Source: CAIKBL01 sp050247235 (GTDB taxonomy: Bacteria > Pseudomonadota > Gammaproteobacteria > Ga0077536). From it: a DNA stretch of 64,000 nt. Under the pieces are notes generated by a model. It made no database searches. It had not been told where the DNA came from and saw only the letters and a list, made by a program, of their open reading frames with translations. This document shows, piece by piece, positions 33,969 to 42,663 of this stretch (positions are counted from its first letter, which is position 1; the number at the start of each line of letters is the position of its first letter). The translations under genes and the position numbers were made by a program. The stretch covers positions 62,001 to 126,000 of the forward strand of contig JBFWUN010000003.1 of assembly GCA_050247235.1 (NCBI GenBank). Direction: 5' to 3'.

Positions 33969-34916
33969 ATGACGCGCCCGAAGGCGCTGGCGCTGAGCGA
34001 CTGTCGCAAGGTCGGCGTGGGGGTCAGGCGACCGGAGGACGTGGTGGTCGCACGCGACGGCACGGTGTGGATCTCGGACCAGGCCAGCGCGTGTGCGCGC
34101 GTGCGGGCGGACGGCGGCCTCGATCGGGTCGGGCACGCGGGCGGCGCGCCCAATGGCATCAACCTGGATCCCGACGGCCGGATCCTGATCGCGAACTTCG
34201 GCGGGCCGGAGGACGGCCGTGGTCCCCTGCAGCGGCTCGATCCCCGGACGGGCGACGTGACCACCCTGGTGGACGCAATCGGCGGGCGGACGTTGTTCGG
34301 CGCCAACTACCCGCTGGTCGACTCCCGCGGCCGCATCTGGTGCTCGCACTCCACGTTCGGGCCGCTCGACGCGGCGTTTGACGGGCTCGACGACGGAGCC
34401 ATTTTCCGCGTCGATCCGGACGGCAAGGTGACCGTCGCCGCCGAGGGGATCCGCTTCGCGAACGGCATCGCGTTCGATGCCGAGGAGAAATACCTCTATG
34501 TCTGCGAGACGGCCGCGTGTGACGTGGTGCGCCTGCCCCTGCTGCCCGACGGCCTGCTCGGCCCGCCGGAACGCTATGGGCCGCAGCTCGGCTACACCCA
34601 CAAGGAAGTGCAGTCGCGTCGCCCGCTGACCCTGGAACTCCGCAGCCAGCTCGGCGCCACCGACGGCTGCGGGTTCGACCAGGAGGGCAACCTGTGGGTC
34701 ACGCTGGTGCTCGCGAACAGGATCGTGGCGATCACGCCGGGCGGCGACGTCGTGACGATCCTCTCCGACCCGGAAGGCAAGGTGATGTCCCGCCCGACCA
34801 ACGTCAGCTGGGGCGGCCCGGATCTGCGCGATCTCTACATCGGCAGCGTCGCCAGCGACTACGTGCTGCACGTCCGGAGCCCCGTGCCCGGGCTGCCGCT
34901 CGTCCACCAGCGCTGA
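33969..34916 (+). CDS. SMP-30/gluconolactonase-like beta-propeller protein
   Basis: This 315-residue protein starts at ATG 33969 behind GGGAGGA. The metal-site segments RPEDVVVARDGTVWISD, GGAPNGINLDPDGRILIAN, IRFANGIAFDAEEKYLYVCE and ATDGCGFDQEGNLWVTL are typical of calcium-dependent lactonases. There is no signal peptide, so it acts in the cytoplasm. It may open a lactone formed by the neighbouring monooxygenase. The reaction is an inference. Confidence 0.88.
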   Translation: MTRPKALALSDCRKVGVGVRRPEDVVVARDGTVWISDQASACARVRADGGLDRVGHAGGAPNGINLDPDGRILIANFGGPEDGRGPLQRLDPRTGDVTTLVDAIGGRTLFGANYPLVDSRGRIWCSHSTFGPLDAAFDGLDDGAIFRVDPDGKVTVAAEGIRFANGIAFDAEEKYLYVCETAACDVVRLPLLPDGLLGPPERYGPQLGYTHKEVQSRRPLTLELRSQLGATDGCGFDQEGNLWVTLVLANRIVAITPGGDVVTILSDPEGKVMSRPTNVSWGGPDLRDLYIGSVASDYVLHVRSPVPGLPLVHQR

Positions 34917-34968
34917 ACATCCCAGCATGCGCGCCCGACATTGAGCACCCCACCATGAGAACCCACTG

Positions 34969-35901
34969 GTGAGCGTGTTCTCGCCGCGCGACGATCACTT
35001 CCATTTCGCGGAGATGGGCGACGACTGGTGGGCCACCGAGACCGCATGGTTCTCGTTCCACCACCCGGCGCGATCGCTCGGCGGCTGGTTCTACACGATG
35101 GTGCGCCCGAACATCGGTACCGTGGCCGGCGGCGCGTGGGTGTGGGATGCGACTGCGCACCTGCCATGGGAGGCGCTGTACTCGGCGAACTACACGGCCC
35201 TGCAGCTGCCGCCCGGCACCGATCTCGCGGACTGCACCTTGCCGAACGGCGTATCGATCCGTGTGCTCGAACCCTGCATGCGCTACGCGCTCGGCTATGC
35301 CGACGGGGAGCGCCTGCAGGCGACGCTCACGTTCACGGGGGTGATGCCGCCGGAACCGCTGACCGCCGTCGGCTCCACGTTCGGCAGCGCACATCACTTC
35401 GACCAGCTCGGACGCGTGACCGGGGAGATCGTCCTGCACGGTGAGCGCATCGCGATCGACTGCCTGGGCATGCGCGACCGCACCTGGGGCCGGCGCCCGG
35501 AAGATCGCCCGCGCCAGGCGGCCTACGTGACCGGCGCGATCGACGCGGATCACGCGTTCCTTGCCGTCACCAACACGCGTCCCGAGGGCGACGCCGTGAG
35601 CTACGGGTTCCTGCGCCGCGCGGGCCGCACCGTCGGCCTCGCGGGCGGCCTGCGCACCGTGCAGCGCTGCCCCGTCAACGGCTGGATCACGCGCATCGTG
35701 CTCGACGCGCAGGACGCCGAGGGGCGCACCCTGCGCGCGGTGGGTGAGCCCGTCAGCCGCATCGTGCTCAATCGCCACACGTTCATCGACATCAACAGCC
35801 TGGTGCGCTGGGACGTGGACGGGGAAATCGCCTGGGGCGAGGACCAGGACATGTGGCCGGTGCACCGCTGGGCGCGGACGCGCCGCACGGCGCGCGGCTG
35901 A
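34969..35901 (+). CDS. Conserved lipocalin-like protein (AttH/CrtC-like fold suspected)
   Basis: This 310-residue soluble protein starts at GTG 34969. It is rich in Trp, Tyr and His (GDDWWATETAWFSFHHPARS; GWFYTMVRPNIGTVAGG) with paired beta-strand pattern. RIAIDCLGMRDRTWGRRPED resembles the signature of AttH/carotenoid 1,2-hydratase-like double-lipocalin proteins. It could bind or hydrate a hydrophobic isoprenoid-like substrate. I see no catalytic residues I can name with confidence. It lies between the lactonase-like and acyl-CoA ligase genes. Confidence 0.6.
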   Translation: MSVFSPRDDHFHFAEMGDDWWATETAWFSFHHPARSLGGWFYTMVRPNIGTVAGGAWVWDATAHLPWEALYSANYTALQLPPGTDLADCTLPNGVSIRVLEPCMRYALGYADGERLQATLTFTGVMPPEPLTAVGSTFGSAHHFDQLGRVTGEIVLHGERIAIDCLGMRDRTWGRRPEDRPRQAAYVTGAIDADHAFLAVTNTRPEGDAVSYGFLRRAGRTVGLAGGLRTVQRCPVNGWITRIVLDAQDAEGRTLRAVGEPVSRIVLNRHTFIDINSLVRWDVDGEIAWGEDQDMWPVHRWARTRRTARG

Positions 35902-35920
35902 CGCCGCGATACCTGCCGGG

Positions 35921-37603
35921 ATGGAATTCGCGCCGCAGCTGACCGCCGCCCGCGTCGGGAACCTGACCGCGCGTGGCCTGTGGCAGAACCGGCTCGCCAC
36001 CGATTACCTGGACGACGCCCTGGCGCGCGCCCCGGACGCGCTCGCGCTGGTCGATCACAACAGCATGGACGGCTCACGCACGCGCCTGACCTATCGCGAA
36101 CTCGCCGCGCGCGTGGACCGCATCGCGTGCGCGCTGGCCGCGCTCGGCATCGGCCGCGGCGACGTGGTGGCCGTGCAGCTGCCGAACTGGTGGCACTACT
36201 CGGCCATCTACCTCGCGTGCGTGCGCCTTGGCGCGGTGATCAATCCGCTGATGCCGATCTTCCGCGAGCGCGAGCTGGAATTCATGCTGAAGCTCGCGGA
36301 GGCGCGGCTGCTGATCGTGCCGCAGACGTTCCGCGGCTTCGAGTATCCCGCGATGGTGGCGCGGCTGCGGCCCGCGCTGCCGCGCCTCGCGCACGTGCGG
36401 GTGGTGGGCGGCACGGATCCCGCGACGTCCTTCGAGGCCACCGTGCTGGGCGAGCCGTGGGAGACGCGCTGCGATCGTGCGGCGCTGTTCGCGGCCGGGC
36501 GCCCGGCGCCGGACGACGTCACCGAGGTGATGTACACGTCCGGCACCACCGGCGAGCCGAAAGGCGTCATGCACACCGCGAATACGCTGTTCTGCAAGGC
36601 GCTGCTCGCAAGCGAGCTGTTCGGCTTCCGGCGCGATGATCGGATCTTCATGGGATCCCCGGTCGCGCACCAGACGGGCTTCATGTATGGCTGCCTGCTC
36701 GCGCTGTATCACCACGCGGCGTGCGTGCTCCAGGACACCTGGGAGCCGGTGACGGCCGCGGCGGTCATCGCGCGCGAACGCTGCACCATCACGCTCGGGT
36801 CCACGCCGTTCCTGCGCGATCTCGTGCACGCGCCCGCGATCGATCCGCACGCCGTGGCGTGCCTGCGGCTGTTCCTGTGCGCCGGCGCGCCGATTCCGCG
36901 CGTGCTGGTGCACGCGGCGGCCGCGCGCTATCCCGCGATGTACGTGATGAGCGCGTGGGGAATGACCGAGATGGGCATTGCCACCGCCACCTACCCCGGT
37001 GACCCGGCCGAGAAAATCTTCGACACCGACGGCCGCGCGCTGCCGCACCAGGCCGTGCGGGTGATCGACGACGCCGGCCGCGCGGTGCCGCCAGGCGTGG
37101 AAGGTCGCCTGCAGGCGCGCTGCGCGACGACGTTCGTCGGCTACCTCAAGCGGCCCGAGGCGTACGGCGTGGACGCGGAGGGCTGGATCGAGACCGGTGA
37201 CAACGCGCGGATGGATGCCGACGGCTACATCCGCATCACGGGGCGTTCGAAGGATCTCATCATCCGCGGCGGCGAGAACATCCCGGTGGTCGAGGTGGAG
37301 GAGCTGCTGTACCGTCATCCGGCGGTCGCCGACGCCGCGGTCGTCGCGATGCCCGACGAGCGACTCGGCGAGCGCGGCTGCGCGTTCGTGACGTTGAAGG
37401 CGGGTGCATCGCTCGATTTCGACGGCATGATCGGCTATCTCACCGCCGCGCGGCTGATCAGACAGTACCTGCCGGAGCGGCTGGAAGTGATCGCGGAGTT
37501 CCCGCGCACGCCGAGCGGCAAGATCCAGAAATTCAGGCTGCGCGAGCTGGCCCGCGGACTGCGGCCGATGCGCGCGGCGCCCGGAGAAGGGAGCACGCAG
37601 TGA
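35921..37603 (+). CDS. Acyl-CoA synthetase (AMP-dependent ligase)
   Basis: This 560-residue ANL-superfamily enzyme has the P-loop MYTSGTTGEPKGVMHT (about residues 202-217), the gate SAWGMTEMGIATATYPGD and the hinge GRSKDLIIRGGENIP. The C-terminal catalytic Lys is in PSGKIQKFRLREL. It activates a carboxylic acid to its CoA thioester, the entry step for the surrounding CoA pathway. Its stop overlaps the next start (GTGA at 37600). Confidence 0.93.
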   Translation: MEFAPQLTAARVGNLTARGLWQNRLATDYLDDALARAPDALALVDHNSMDGSRTRLTYRELAARVDRIACALAALGIGRGDVVAVQLPNWWHYSAIYLACVRLGAVINPLMPIFRERELEFMLKLAEARLLIVPQTFRGFEYPAMVARLRPALPRLAHVRVVGGTDPATSFEATVLGEPWETRCDRAALFAAGRPAPDDVTEVMYTSGTTGEPKGVMHTANTLFCKALLASELFGFRRDDRIFMGSPVAHQTGFMYGCLLALYHHAACVLQDTWEPVTAAAVIARERCTITLGSTPFLRDLVHAPAIDPHAVACLRLFLCAGAPIPRVLVHAAAARYPAMYVMSAWGMTEMGIATATYPGDPAEKIFDTDGRALPHQAVRVIDDAGRAVPPGVEGRLQARCATTFVGYLKRPEAYGVDAEGWIETGDNARMDADGYIRITGRSKDLIIRGGENIPVVEVEELLYRHPAVADAAVVAMPDERLGERGCAFVTLKAGASLDFDGMIGYLTAARLIRQYLPERLEVIAEFPRTPSGKIQKFRLRELARGLRPMRAAPGEGSTQ

Positions 37604-38013
37604 CGGACGGCGAACTTCTGCAGCGTATCGCAGACACGCTGAAGACGGAGATTGGCCCGGCGGTGGAAGGCGAATACCCGAAGACGCAGGCCTTCATGGC
37701 GGCCGTGGTGCTGCAGAAGCTCGGCCTGCAGCTCGCGCGCGCGGCCGATCATGCGCAGGCCGCGGCCGCGGATCTCGACGCGCTGCTCACCGACCTGCCG
37801 GCGCTCGCCGGGGCGGCACCGCTGCCGGCGGCGGTGGCCGACGCGCTTGCCGACCTGCGCGCCGCGCGGAACGACGCCGCGCTCTGCCGGCTCGTGGAAG
37901 CGCTGTACGGCGCACGCGATGCGCTGGGGAGCGGGCGCTTCGAGGCACTGCTGAATCGCGTGCGCCGCTGCCTGCGCCATGACATCGATCGTCGGCTGGA
38001 GTACGCAGCGTGA
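37600..38013 (+). CDS. DUF6285-like protein
   Basis: This is a 137-residue, alanine- and leucine-rich helical protein (LLQRIADTLKTEIGPAVEG; YPKTQAFMAAVVLQKLGLQL). It is translationally coupled on both sides, to the acyl-CoA ligase and to the APH-like protein (GTGA at 38010). Small helical proteins of this kind commonly sit beside APH/ACAD-type kinases, and the name is given on that recollection. It may form a complex with its downstream neighbour. The function is unknown. Confidence 0.65.
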   Translation: MTDGELLQRIADTLKTEIGPAVEGEYPKTQAFMAAVVLQKLGLQLARAADHAQAAAADLDALLTDLPALAGAAPLPAAVADALADLRAARNDAALCRLVEALYGARDALGSGRFEALLNRVRRCLRHDIDRRLEYAA

Positions 38014-39047
38014 GCGGCGCACAGGAAGATCTCGCGCCGCGCATTCTCGCCTACCTCGCGAGCCGCCTGCCGCGCGCGCGTGCGCTGGCCCTGCACGACG
38101 TCCAGCGCATCGCGGTGGGCTGGTCGCACGAGACCTGGCTGTTCGACCTGCATTACGAGGAGGCGGGAACGCCGCGGGTGCTCGGCCTGTGTCTGCGCCG
38201 CGATCCCGGCAACGCGCTGCTGCGGCATCTCTCGGATCTCGAAGAGCAGTACAAGGTCCTGCGATGCCTGGCGTCCACCGCGCTGCCGACCCCGAAGGTC
38301 CACTGGTTCGAGCGCGACCCGGCGATCCTCGGCGCGCCGTTCCTCGTGATGGAGAAGGTGCCGGGCAGCTGTCCGAGTCCATGGGGCGGTGATGGCCGCG
38401 CGTTTTACGCCCAGGCGGCGCAGCGCGGCACCCTGCCGCGGAGCTTCACGCAGACGCTTGCGACCTTGCACACGCTGGACTGGCGCGCGGCCGGACTCGA
38501 ATTCCTGGGGGTGCCCGCACCGGGCGACGGCTTCGCGCGGCGCGAGATCGCCAAGTGGAAGGAACTCATCGCGCTGTCCGAACGTCCGCCGGAACCCATC
38601 CTGGCGGATCTCGTCGGCTGGCTGGAGGCCAACGTCCCGGCGACCGATCGCGTGACCCTGGTGCACGGTGCGTACCGCACCGGCAACCTGCTGATCCACG
38701 AGGATCGGGTCTCCGCGGTGCTCGACTGGGAACTGCAGGTGCTGGGCGATCCGATGTACGACGTCGCGTACGTGCTGAGCGATCTGAACCGCGAGGGCAC
38801 GCCGCTGCTGTCGAACCTGGTCGAGCGTGACGCGTTCGTCCGGGATTACGAGGCCGCCACGGGGTTCACGATCGACCTCGCGGCATGCCGCTACTACGAC
38901 GCGCTGTACGCGATGCGCTCGGTGGCGTTCTGGATGAGCGCCTCCGGGCTCTACGCGAGCGGCCGCAGCCGCGATCTGCGCCTCGCGCGCACCGCGTGGT
39001 CGGTGCCGGTGGTGCTGGCACGCGCGGCGCGGGACCTGGGCTACTGA
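38010..39047 (+). CDS. APH-family phosphotransferase-like protein (ACAD10/11-type), altered catalytic loop
   Basis: This 345-residue protein has the APH kinase-like fold: FLVMEKVPGSCPS in the hinge, TLVHGAYRTGNLLIHED in the catalytic loop and SAVLDWELQVLGDPMYDVAY for the metal-binding Asp. Family members normally read HGD-[YF]-R-x-x-N; here the catalytic Asp is Ala (codon GCG at the third position of HGAY). The relatives phosphorylate 4-hydroxyacyl-CoA for the ACAD10/11 route. This copy may be a pseudo-kinase or use another base. It is coupled to the upstream DUF6285-like gene. Confidence 0.82.
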   Translation: MSGAQEDLAPRILAYLASRLPRARALALHDVQRIAVGWSHETWLFDLHYEEAGTPRVLGLCLRRDPGNALLRHLSDLEEQYKVLRCLASTALPTPKVHWFERDPAILGAPFLVMEKVPGSCPSPWGGDGRAFYAQAAQRGTLPRSFTQTLATLHTLDWRAAGLEFLGVPAPGDGFARREIAKWKELIALSERPPEPILADLVGWLEANVPATDRVTLVHGAYRTGNLLIHEDRVSAVLDWELQVLGDPMYDVAYVLSDLNREGTPLLSNLVERDAFVRDYEAATGFTIDLAACRYYDALYAMRSVAFWMSASGLYASGRSRDLRLARTAWSVPVVLARAARDLGY

Positions 39048-39123
39048 GGCACGCCGCCCCGCGCACATTCCGTACGAACCCTCCGACACGCGCGCAGGCT
39101 TCTCCATCGCAGCGCACACCTCG

Positions 39124-39129
39124 TATAGT
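39124..39129 (+). promoter_or_regulatory. Possible -10 element (TATAGT)
   Basis: TATAGT in the context CCTCGTATAGTCCGG lies 50 bp before the esterase ATG at 39179, in a 131-bp gap. It closely resembles CCTCGTATAATCCCGG before 48478. The -35 region is weak. Confidence 0.4.
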
Positions 39130-39178
39130 CCGGCCATCCCCGAGCACGTATCCACCGGAAAGCATCAAGGAGCCCGCC

Positions 39179-40084
39179 ATGGCCAGTCCGCAAGCCGCCG
39201 CGATCGATCTGCTGTTCGACAGCTTCAACGCCGCCCTCGCCGCCAATCCGCAGATGCCGCTCGAGGACCTGCGCGACATGCTGGAGAAGTGCGGCGATCT
39301 CGCCCGCGATCCGGGCGGCGTGGACTACCTGGAAGCGGAGGCCGACGGGGTGCCGTGCCTGTGGGCGGTGCCGCGCGGCTGTCGCGAGGATCGCGTGCTG
39401 CTCGCGCTGCATGGCGGTGGTTGTGTCACCGGCTCGCGCTTCTCGCATCGCAAGATGTTCGCGCACCTCGCCAAGGCCGTCGGCTGCCGCGCACTGATCG
39501 TCGACTACCGCCGCGCGCCCGAGAATCCGCACCCGGCGCAGGTCGACGACAGCCTGAAGTGCTACCAGTGGCTGCTCGGGCAGGGCATCAAGCCCCATCA
39601 CATCGCGACCGTCGGAGACTCCGCCGGCGGCAACCTGTGCACCACCGTGGTCCTCGCGGCGCGCGATCGCAAGCTGCCGCTGCCGGCCGCGGTGATGCCG
39701 CTGTCGCCGTGGTACGACATGGAGGCAACGGCCAAGTCGTTCGAGACCAATGCGAAGGTGGAGCGGCTGATCTCACGCGAGATGTCGCTCGGCATGTCGC
39801 AGCTCTTCATCGGCAGCACGTCCCCGAAGGATCCGCTGGTCAATCCGCTGTACGCGGATTTCAAGGGCTTCCCGCCGCTGTACATCCAGGTGGGCGGCTT
39901 TGAAGCGATCCTCGATGATTCCCTCCGCGTGGCCGAACGCGCCAAGGCGGCCGGCGTCGACTGCCGCTGCGACGTCTATCCCGAGATGCAGCACGTGTTC
40001 CAGTTCATGGCCGGCAAGGCGCCGGAAGCCGACGACGCAATCTCGAAGCTCGCCGCGTGGGTGAAGCCCAAGCTCGGACTGTGA
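39179..40084 (+). CDS. Alpha/beta hydrolase, hormone-sensitive-lipase family
   Basis: This 301-residue protein has the oxyanion motif LLALHGGGCVTGSRFSHR and the nucleophile elbow TVGDSAGGNLCTT. A C-terminal acid/His pair is suggested by VYPEMQHVFQFMAG, which contains the catalytic His. This is the layout of HSL-type esterases and monoterpene lactone hydrolases. It probably cleaves an ester or lactone of the pathway. It overlaps the next gene's GTG start (GTGA at 40081). Confidence 0.92.
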   Translation: MASPQAAAIDLLFDSFNAALAANPQMPLEDLRDMLEKCGDLARDPGGVDYLEAEADGVPCLWAVPRGCREDRVLLALHGGGCVTGSRFSHRKMFAHLAKAVGCRALIVDYRRAPENPHPAQVDDSLKCYQWLLGQGIKPHHIATVGDSAGGNLCTTVVLAARDRKLPLPAAVMPLSPWYDMEATAKSFETNAKVERLISREMSLGMSQLFIGSTSPKDPLVNPLYADFKGFPPLYIQVGGFEAILDDSLRVAERAKAAGVDCRCDVYPEMQHVFQFMAGKAPEADDAISKLAAWVKPKLGL

Positions 40085-40581
40085 GCGCGCGGATGAACTT
40101 CCATCACATGGCAATCTTCGTCAGCGACATGCAGGCCGCGGTGCGCCTGTGGCGCGACGTGCTCGGGTTCAAGGTGATCGTGGACAACGTGATCCCGGAC
40201 GGCCCCGAGCCCGGACCCAAGACCTACATGTACCCGGCACTGCTCGACGACATCTTCAAGGTCCGGGGCGCGCGTTCGAAGATGGTGCTGCTGGCGTCCG
40301 ACGAGGGTGCGCTGATCGAGCTGCAGCAGTGCGAGAACCCGCAGATCCAGAAGACCCCGCCGGAGAACCTGCGCTACGGGCACACCGGGTTTCACGAGCT
40401 CGGGCTCGTCGTACAGGACATCGACGGCTGGTTCGAGAAAGTCCGCGCGGCCGGCTACCAGACGCAGACCGAGTACGTGTGGACCTGTGCGAGCATCGGC
40501 CGCTCGTTCCTGTTCTACGACGCGGACGGCAACATGATCCAGCTGTGGGAGCACACCAGCCGTCCCACCTGGGAAACCTGA
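40081..40581 (+). CDS. VOC family protein (glyoxalase/dioxygenase-like)
   Basis: This 166-residue protein has two beta-alpha-beta-beta-beta modules: NFHHMAIFVSDMQAAVRLWR and GFHELGLVVQDIDGWFEKVR, ending DADGNMIQLWEH. The metal ligands may be the His in FHHMAI, the His in FHELGL and the Glu in LWEH. GTG 40081 overlaps the upstream stop; ATG 40093 is an alternative. It may be an isomerase, epimerase or ring-opening enzyme. Confidence 0.85.
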   Translation: MSARMNFHHMAIFVSDMQAAVRLWRDVLGFKVIVDNVIPDGPEPGPKTYMYPALLDDIFKVRGARSKMVLLASDEGALIELQQCENPQIQKTPPENLRYGHTGFHELGLVVQDIDGWFEKVRAAGYQTQTEYVWTCASIGRSFLFYDADGNMIQLWEHTSRPTWET

Positions 40582-40604
40582 TCTCCGGGAAAGGGAAGCA
40601 CCGC

Positions 40605-41300
40605 ATGAGCCAAGACATCCCACGCGCGCTCGATCTCGCGAGCGTCGACCACGTGCTGCGCACCACGCGCAGCGTGCGCCAGCGCCTCGATTTCGATCGC
40701 CCGGTGCCCGAGGCGCTGGTCCGCGAAGCGCTGGACATTGCCCTGCAGGCGCCGACCGGCGCCAACACGCAGACCTGGCGGTTCATGGTAATCACGGACG
40801 CGGCCGCGCGCGCGCGGATCGCGGACTGCTACCGGCGCGGCGCGCAGGCCTACGTGGAAGGAAAGACCGGGCTCTCGCGCACCGGCGTGACGATGATGCG
40901 GGAGTACGCGGAGGATGACCTGCGGCAGCAGCAGCGTGCCGCGATGATGAAGTCCGGCGGCTACCTGATGGAGAACCTGCAGCGCGCCCCGGTCATGATC
41001 ATTCCGTGCATCGAGGGACGCTTCGAGACCGACGACGTCTTCACGCAGGCCTCCATGTGGGGATCGATCCTGCCGGCGACGTGGTCGCTGATGCTCGCGT
41101 TGCGGGCCCGGCGACTCGCCTCCGCGTGGACCACCTTGCACCTGCTGTACGAACAGGAGATCAGCGAACTGCTCGGGATCCCGGCGGATTTCACCCAGGC
41201 CGCACTGCTGCCGGTGGCGTGGCTGACCGGCGGTGAGCTGAAGCCCGCAAAGCGGCTGCCGGTGGCAGAAGTCACGTACTGGAACCGGTGGGGCGGGTGA
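40605..41300 (+). CDS. Nitroreductase family flavoprotein
   Basis: This 231-residue protein has the FMN-binding start RTTRSVRQRLDFDRPVPEAL, APTGANTQTWRFMVITD and a C-terminal ALLPVAWLTGGELKPAKR. It starts at ATG 40605, 23 bp after the VOC gene, and its stop overlaps the next GTG (GTGA at 41297). It resembles the protein at 30051 only in family features. An oxidoreductase role in the catabolic pathway is likely. Confidence 0.9.
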   Translation: MSQDIPRALDLASVDHVLRTTRSVRQRLDFDRPVPEALVREALDIALQAPTGANTQTWRFMVITDAAARARIADCYRRGAQAYVEGKTGLSRTGVTMMREYAEDDLRQQQRAAMMKSGGYLMENLQRAPVMIIPCIEGRFETDDVFTQASMWGSILPATWSLMLALRARRLASAWTTLHLLYEQEISELLGIPADFTQAALLPVAWLTGGELKPAKRLPVAEVTYWNRWGG

Positions 41301-42637
41301 GCGGATCGCGGGCCGCGTGGACGCTCGCCGCGCTGACCTGCGTGATGTTCGCGCTGCTCGCGATGGAGTTCCCGCTCGCGCTGCGCGCCGATCGCGGCGG
41401 CAGCTGGGCCACCGCCCAGGCGTGGCTGACCGGGGAGGCGTACTCGTTCGGCGCCGGATCGGCGCACCAGATGTATCCCGTCTACCGCCGGGCGCTCGGT
41501 GCGATGACCTCGCACACGTTCCTTGGCGGCATGGCGCTCGCGCTCGGCATGCTGCAGTTCGCGCCGTCGCTGCGCCGCCGCTACCGCACCTTGCATCGCG
41601 CCGCCGGCGTGTTCGTGATCCTCGCGGTGGTGCTGTCGATGGCCGGTGCGCTGACCTACCTCGCGCGCACGCCGCTCGCGTCGACCTATGCGAGTCCGGG
41701 CTTCGGGCTCGCGCTGTGGGCGCTGAGCCTCGTCGCGCTCGCCTACACCGCGCTGGCGATCCTCGCGCTGCAGCGGCGCGACTATCGCACGCACATGGGA
41801 TTCATGGCGCTGATGATGTCGACGCTCCTGACGGCGCCGGTCCTGCGCTTCGAGTGGGCGCTGTTCGGTGCGCTGCTGCCGCTCGACATGAGCGCGGTCA
41901 ACCAGGGCGTGGTGACTTCGCTCGCGGTGATCACCACGTTGATGATGGCGGTATGGATGCAGCGCGTGGGCAGCCTGGACCTGCCGCCGCGCGCGCGCTT
42001 CGCGGTGTTTCCTCCCGCGCTGATCCGCGCGCTCGCGGGGGCCGCGATGGCGGTCGTCGTGCACGAATCGCTGTGCGCGCCGCACGGTTACGACCTGTTC
42101 GCCGCCTGGCGATCACCTGCCGCGCGACTGCCCGCGCTCGCAGTGACGTGGGCGCTGCCGACCGTGTGGCTGCTATGGCGTGTGCCGGGCGCGATCGGCG
42201 CAGCGATTGCCGGCGCGCCGATCGCCCCCGCCTGTCGCCACCTCGCACTCGCCGCGGCCGCGGGGGCACTTGTCACCGCGTGGGCGACGCCGCGCGTCGG
42301 CGTGGACAGCATTGGCCTCGTGTTCTACTGGGCCGCGCTCGGCGCCATCCTGGCCGCGCTCGTTGCGGCCGGCCGGCGCGCGGATCCCGCGCGGGAACCC
42401 TGGACGCTCTTCTGGCTGTTCCTCACGCTCGCCCCGGCACTCTGGCCGGTGCTTCACGTCATCGCGTGGCTCAGCGGGCAGGATGCCCGGGTTGGTACCT
42501 GGTTCGCGTGCACGATCGGCGCCGCGGCGATGACCGCGAATGCGTTCATCACCGCGTACGCACTCGTGTTGCCGACGCTGTTCCGTCGCGCGCGAGAATC
42601 CCGGGGTGCCAACGGGGCGGGAAAAGCGGTTGCCTGA
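41297..42637 (+). CDS. DUF2306-like multi-pass membrane protein
   Basis: This 446-residue protein with about ten hydrophobic segments has MTSHTFLGGMALALGMLQFA and RYRTLHRAAGVFVILAVVLS, the histidine-containing helices of the DUF2306 family. These histidines sit in membrane helices as in cytochrome b-like proteins, but heme binding is not proven. It is coupled to the nitroreductase gene by GTGA overlap. The role is unknown; a membrane redox partner is one possibility. Confidence 0.75.
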   Translation: MSGSRAAWTLAALTCVMFALLAMEFPLALRADRGGSWATAQAWLTGEAYSFGAGSAHQMYPVYRRALGAMTSHTFLGGMALALGMLQFAPSLRRRYRTLHRAAGVFVILAVVLSMAGALTYLARTPLASTYASPGFGLALWALSLVALAYTALAILALQRRDYRTHMGFMALMMSTLLTAPVLRFEWALFGALLPLDMSAVNQGVVTSLAVITTLMMAVWMQRVGSLDLPPRARFAVFPPALIRALAGAAMAVVVHESLCAPHGYDLFAAWRSPAARLPALAVTWALPTVWLLWRVPGAIGAAIAGAPIAPACRHLALAAAAGALVTAWATPRVGVDSIGLVFYWAALGAILAALVAAGRRADPAREPWTLFWLFLTLAPALWPVLHVIAWLSGQDARVGTWFACTIGAAAMTANAFITAYALVLPTLFRRARESRGANGAGKAVA

Positions 42638-42663
42638 TTCGTCCGGCCCCTTTCGTCCGGGTC

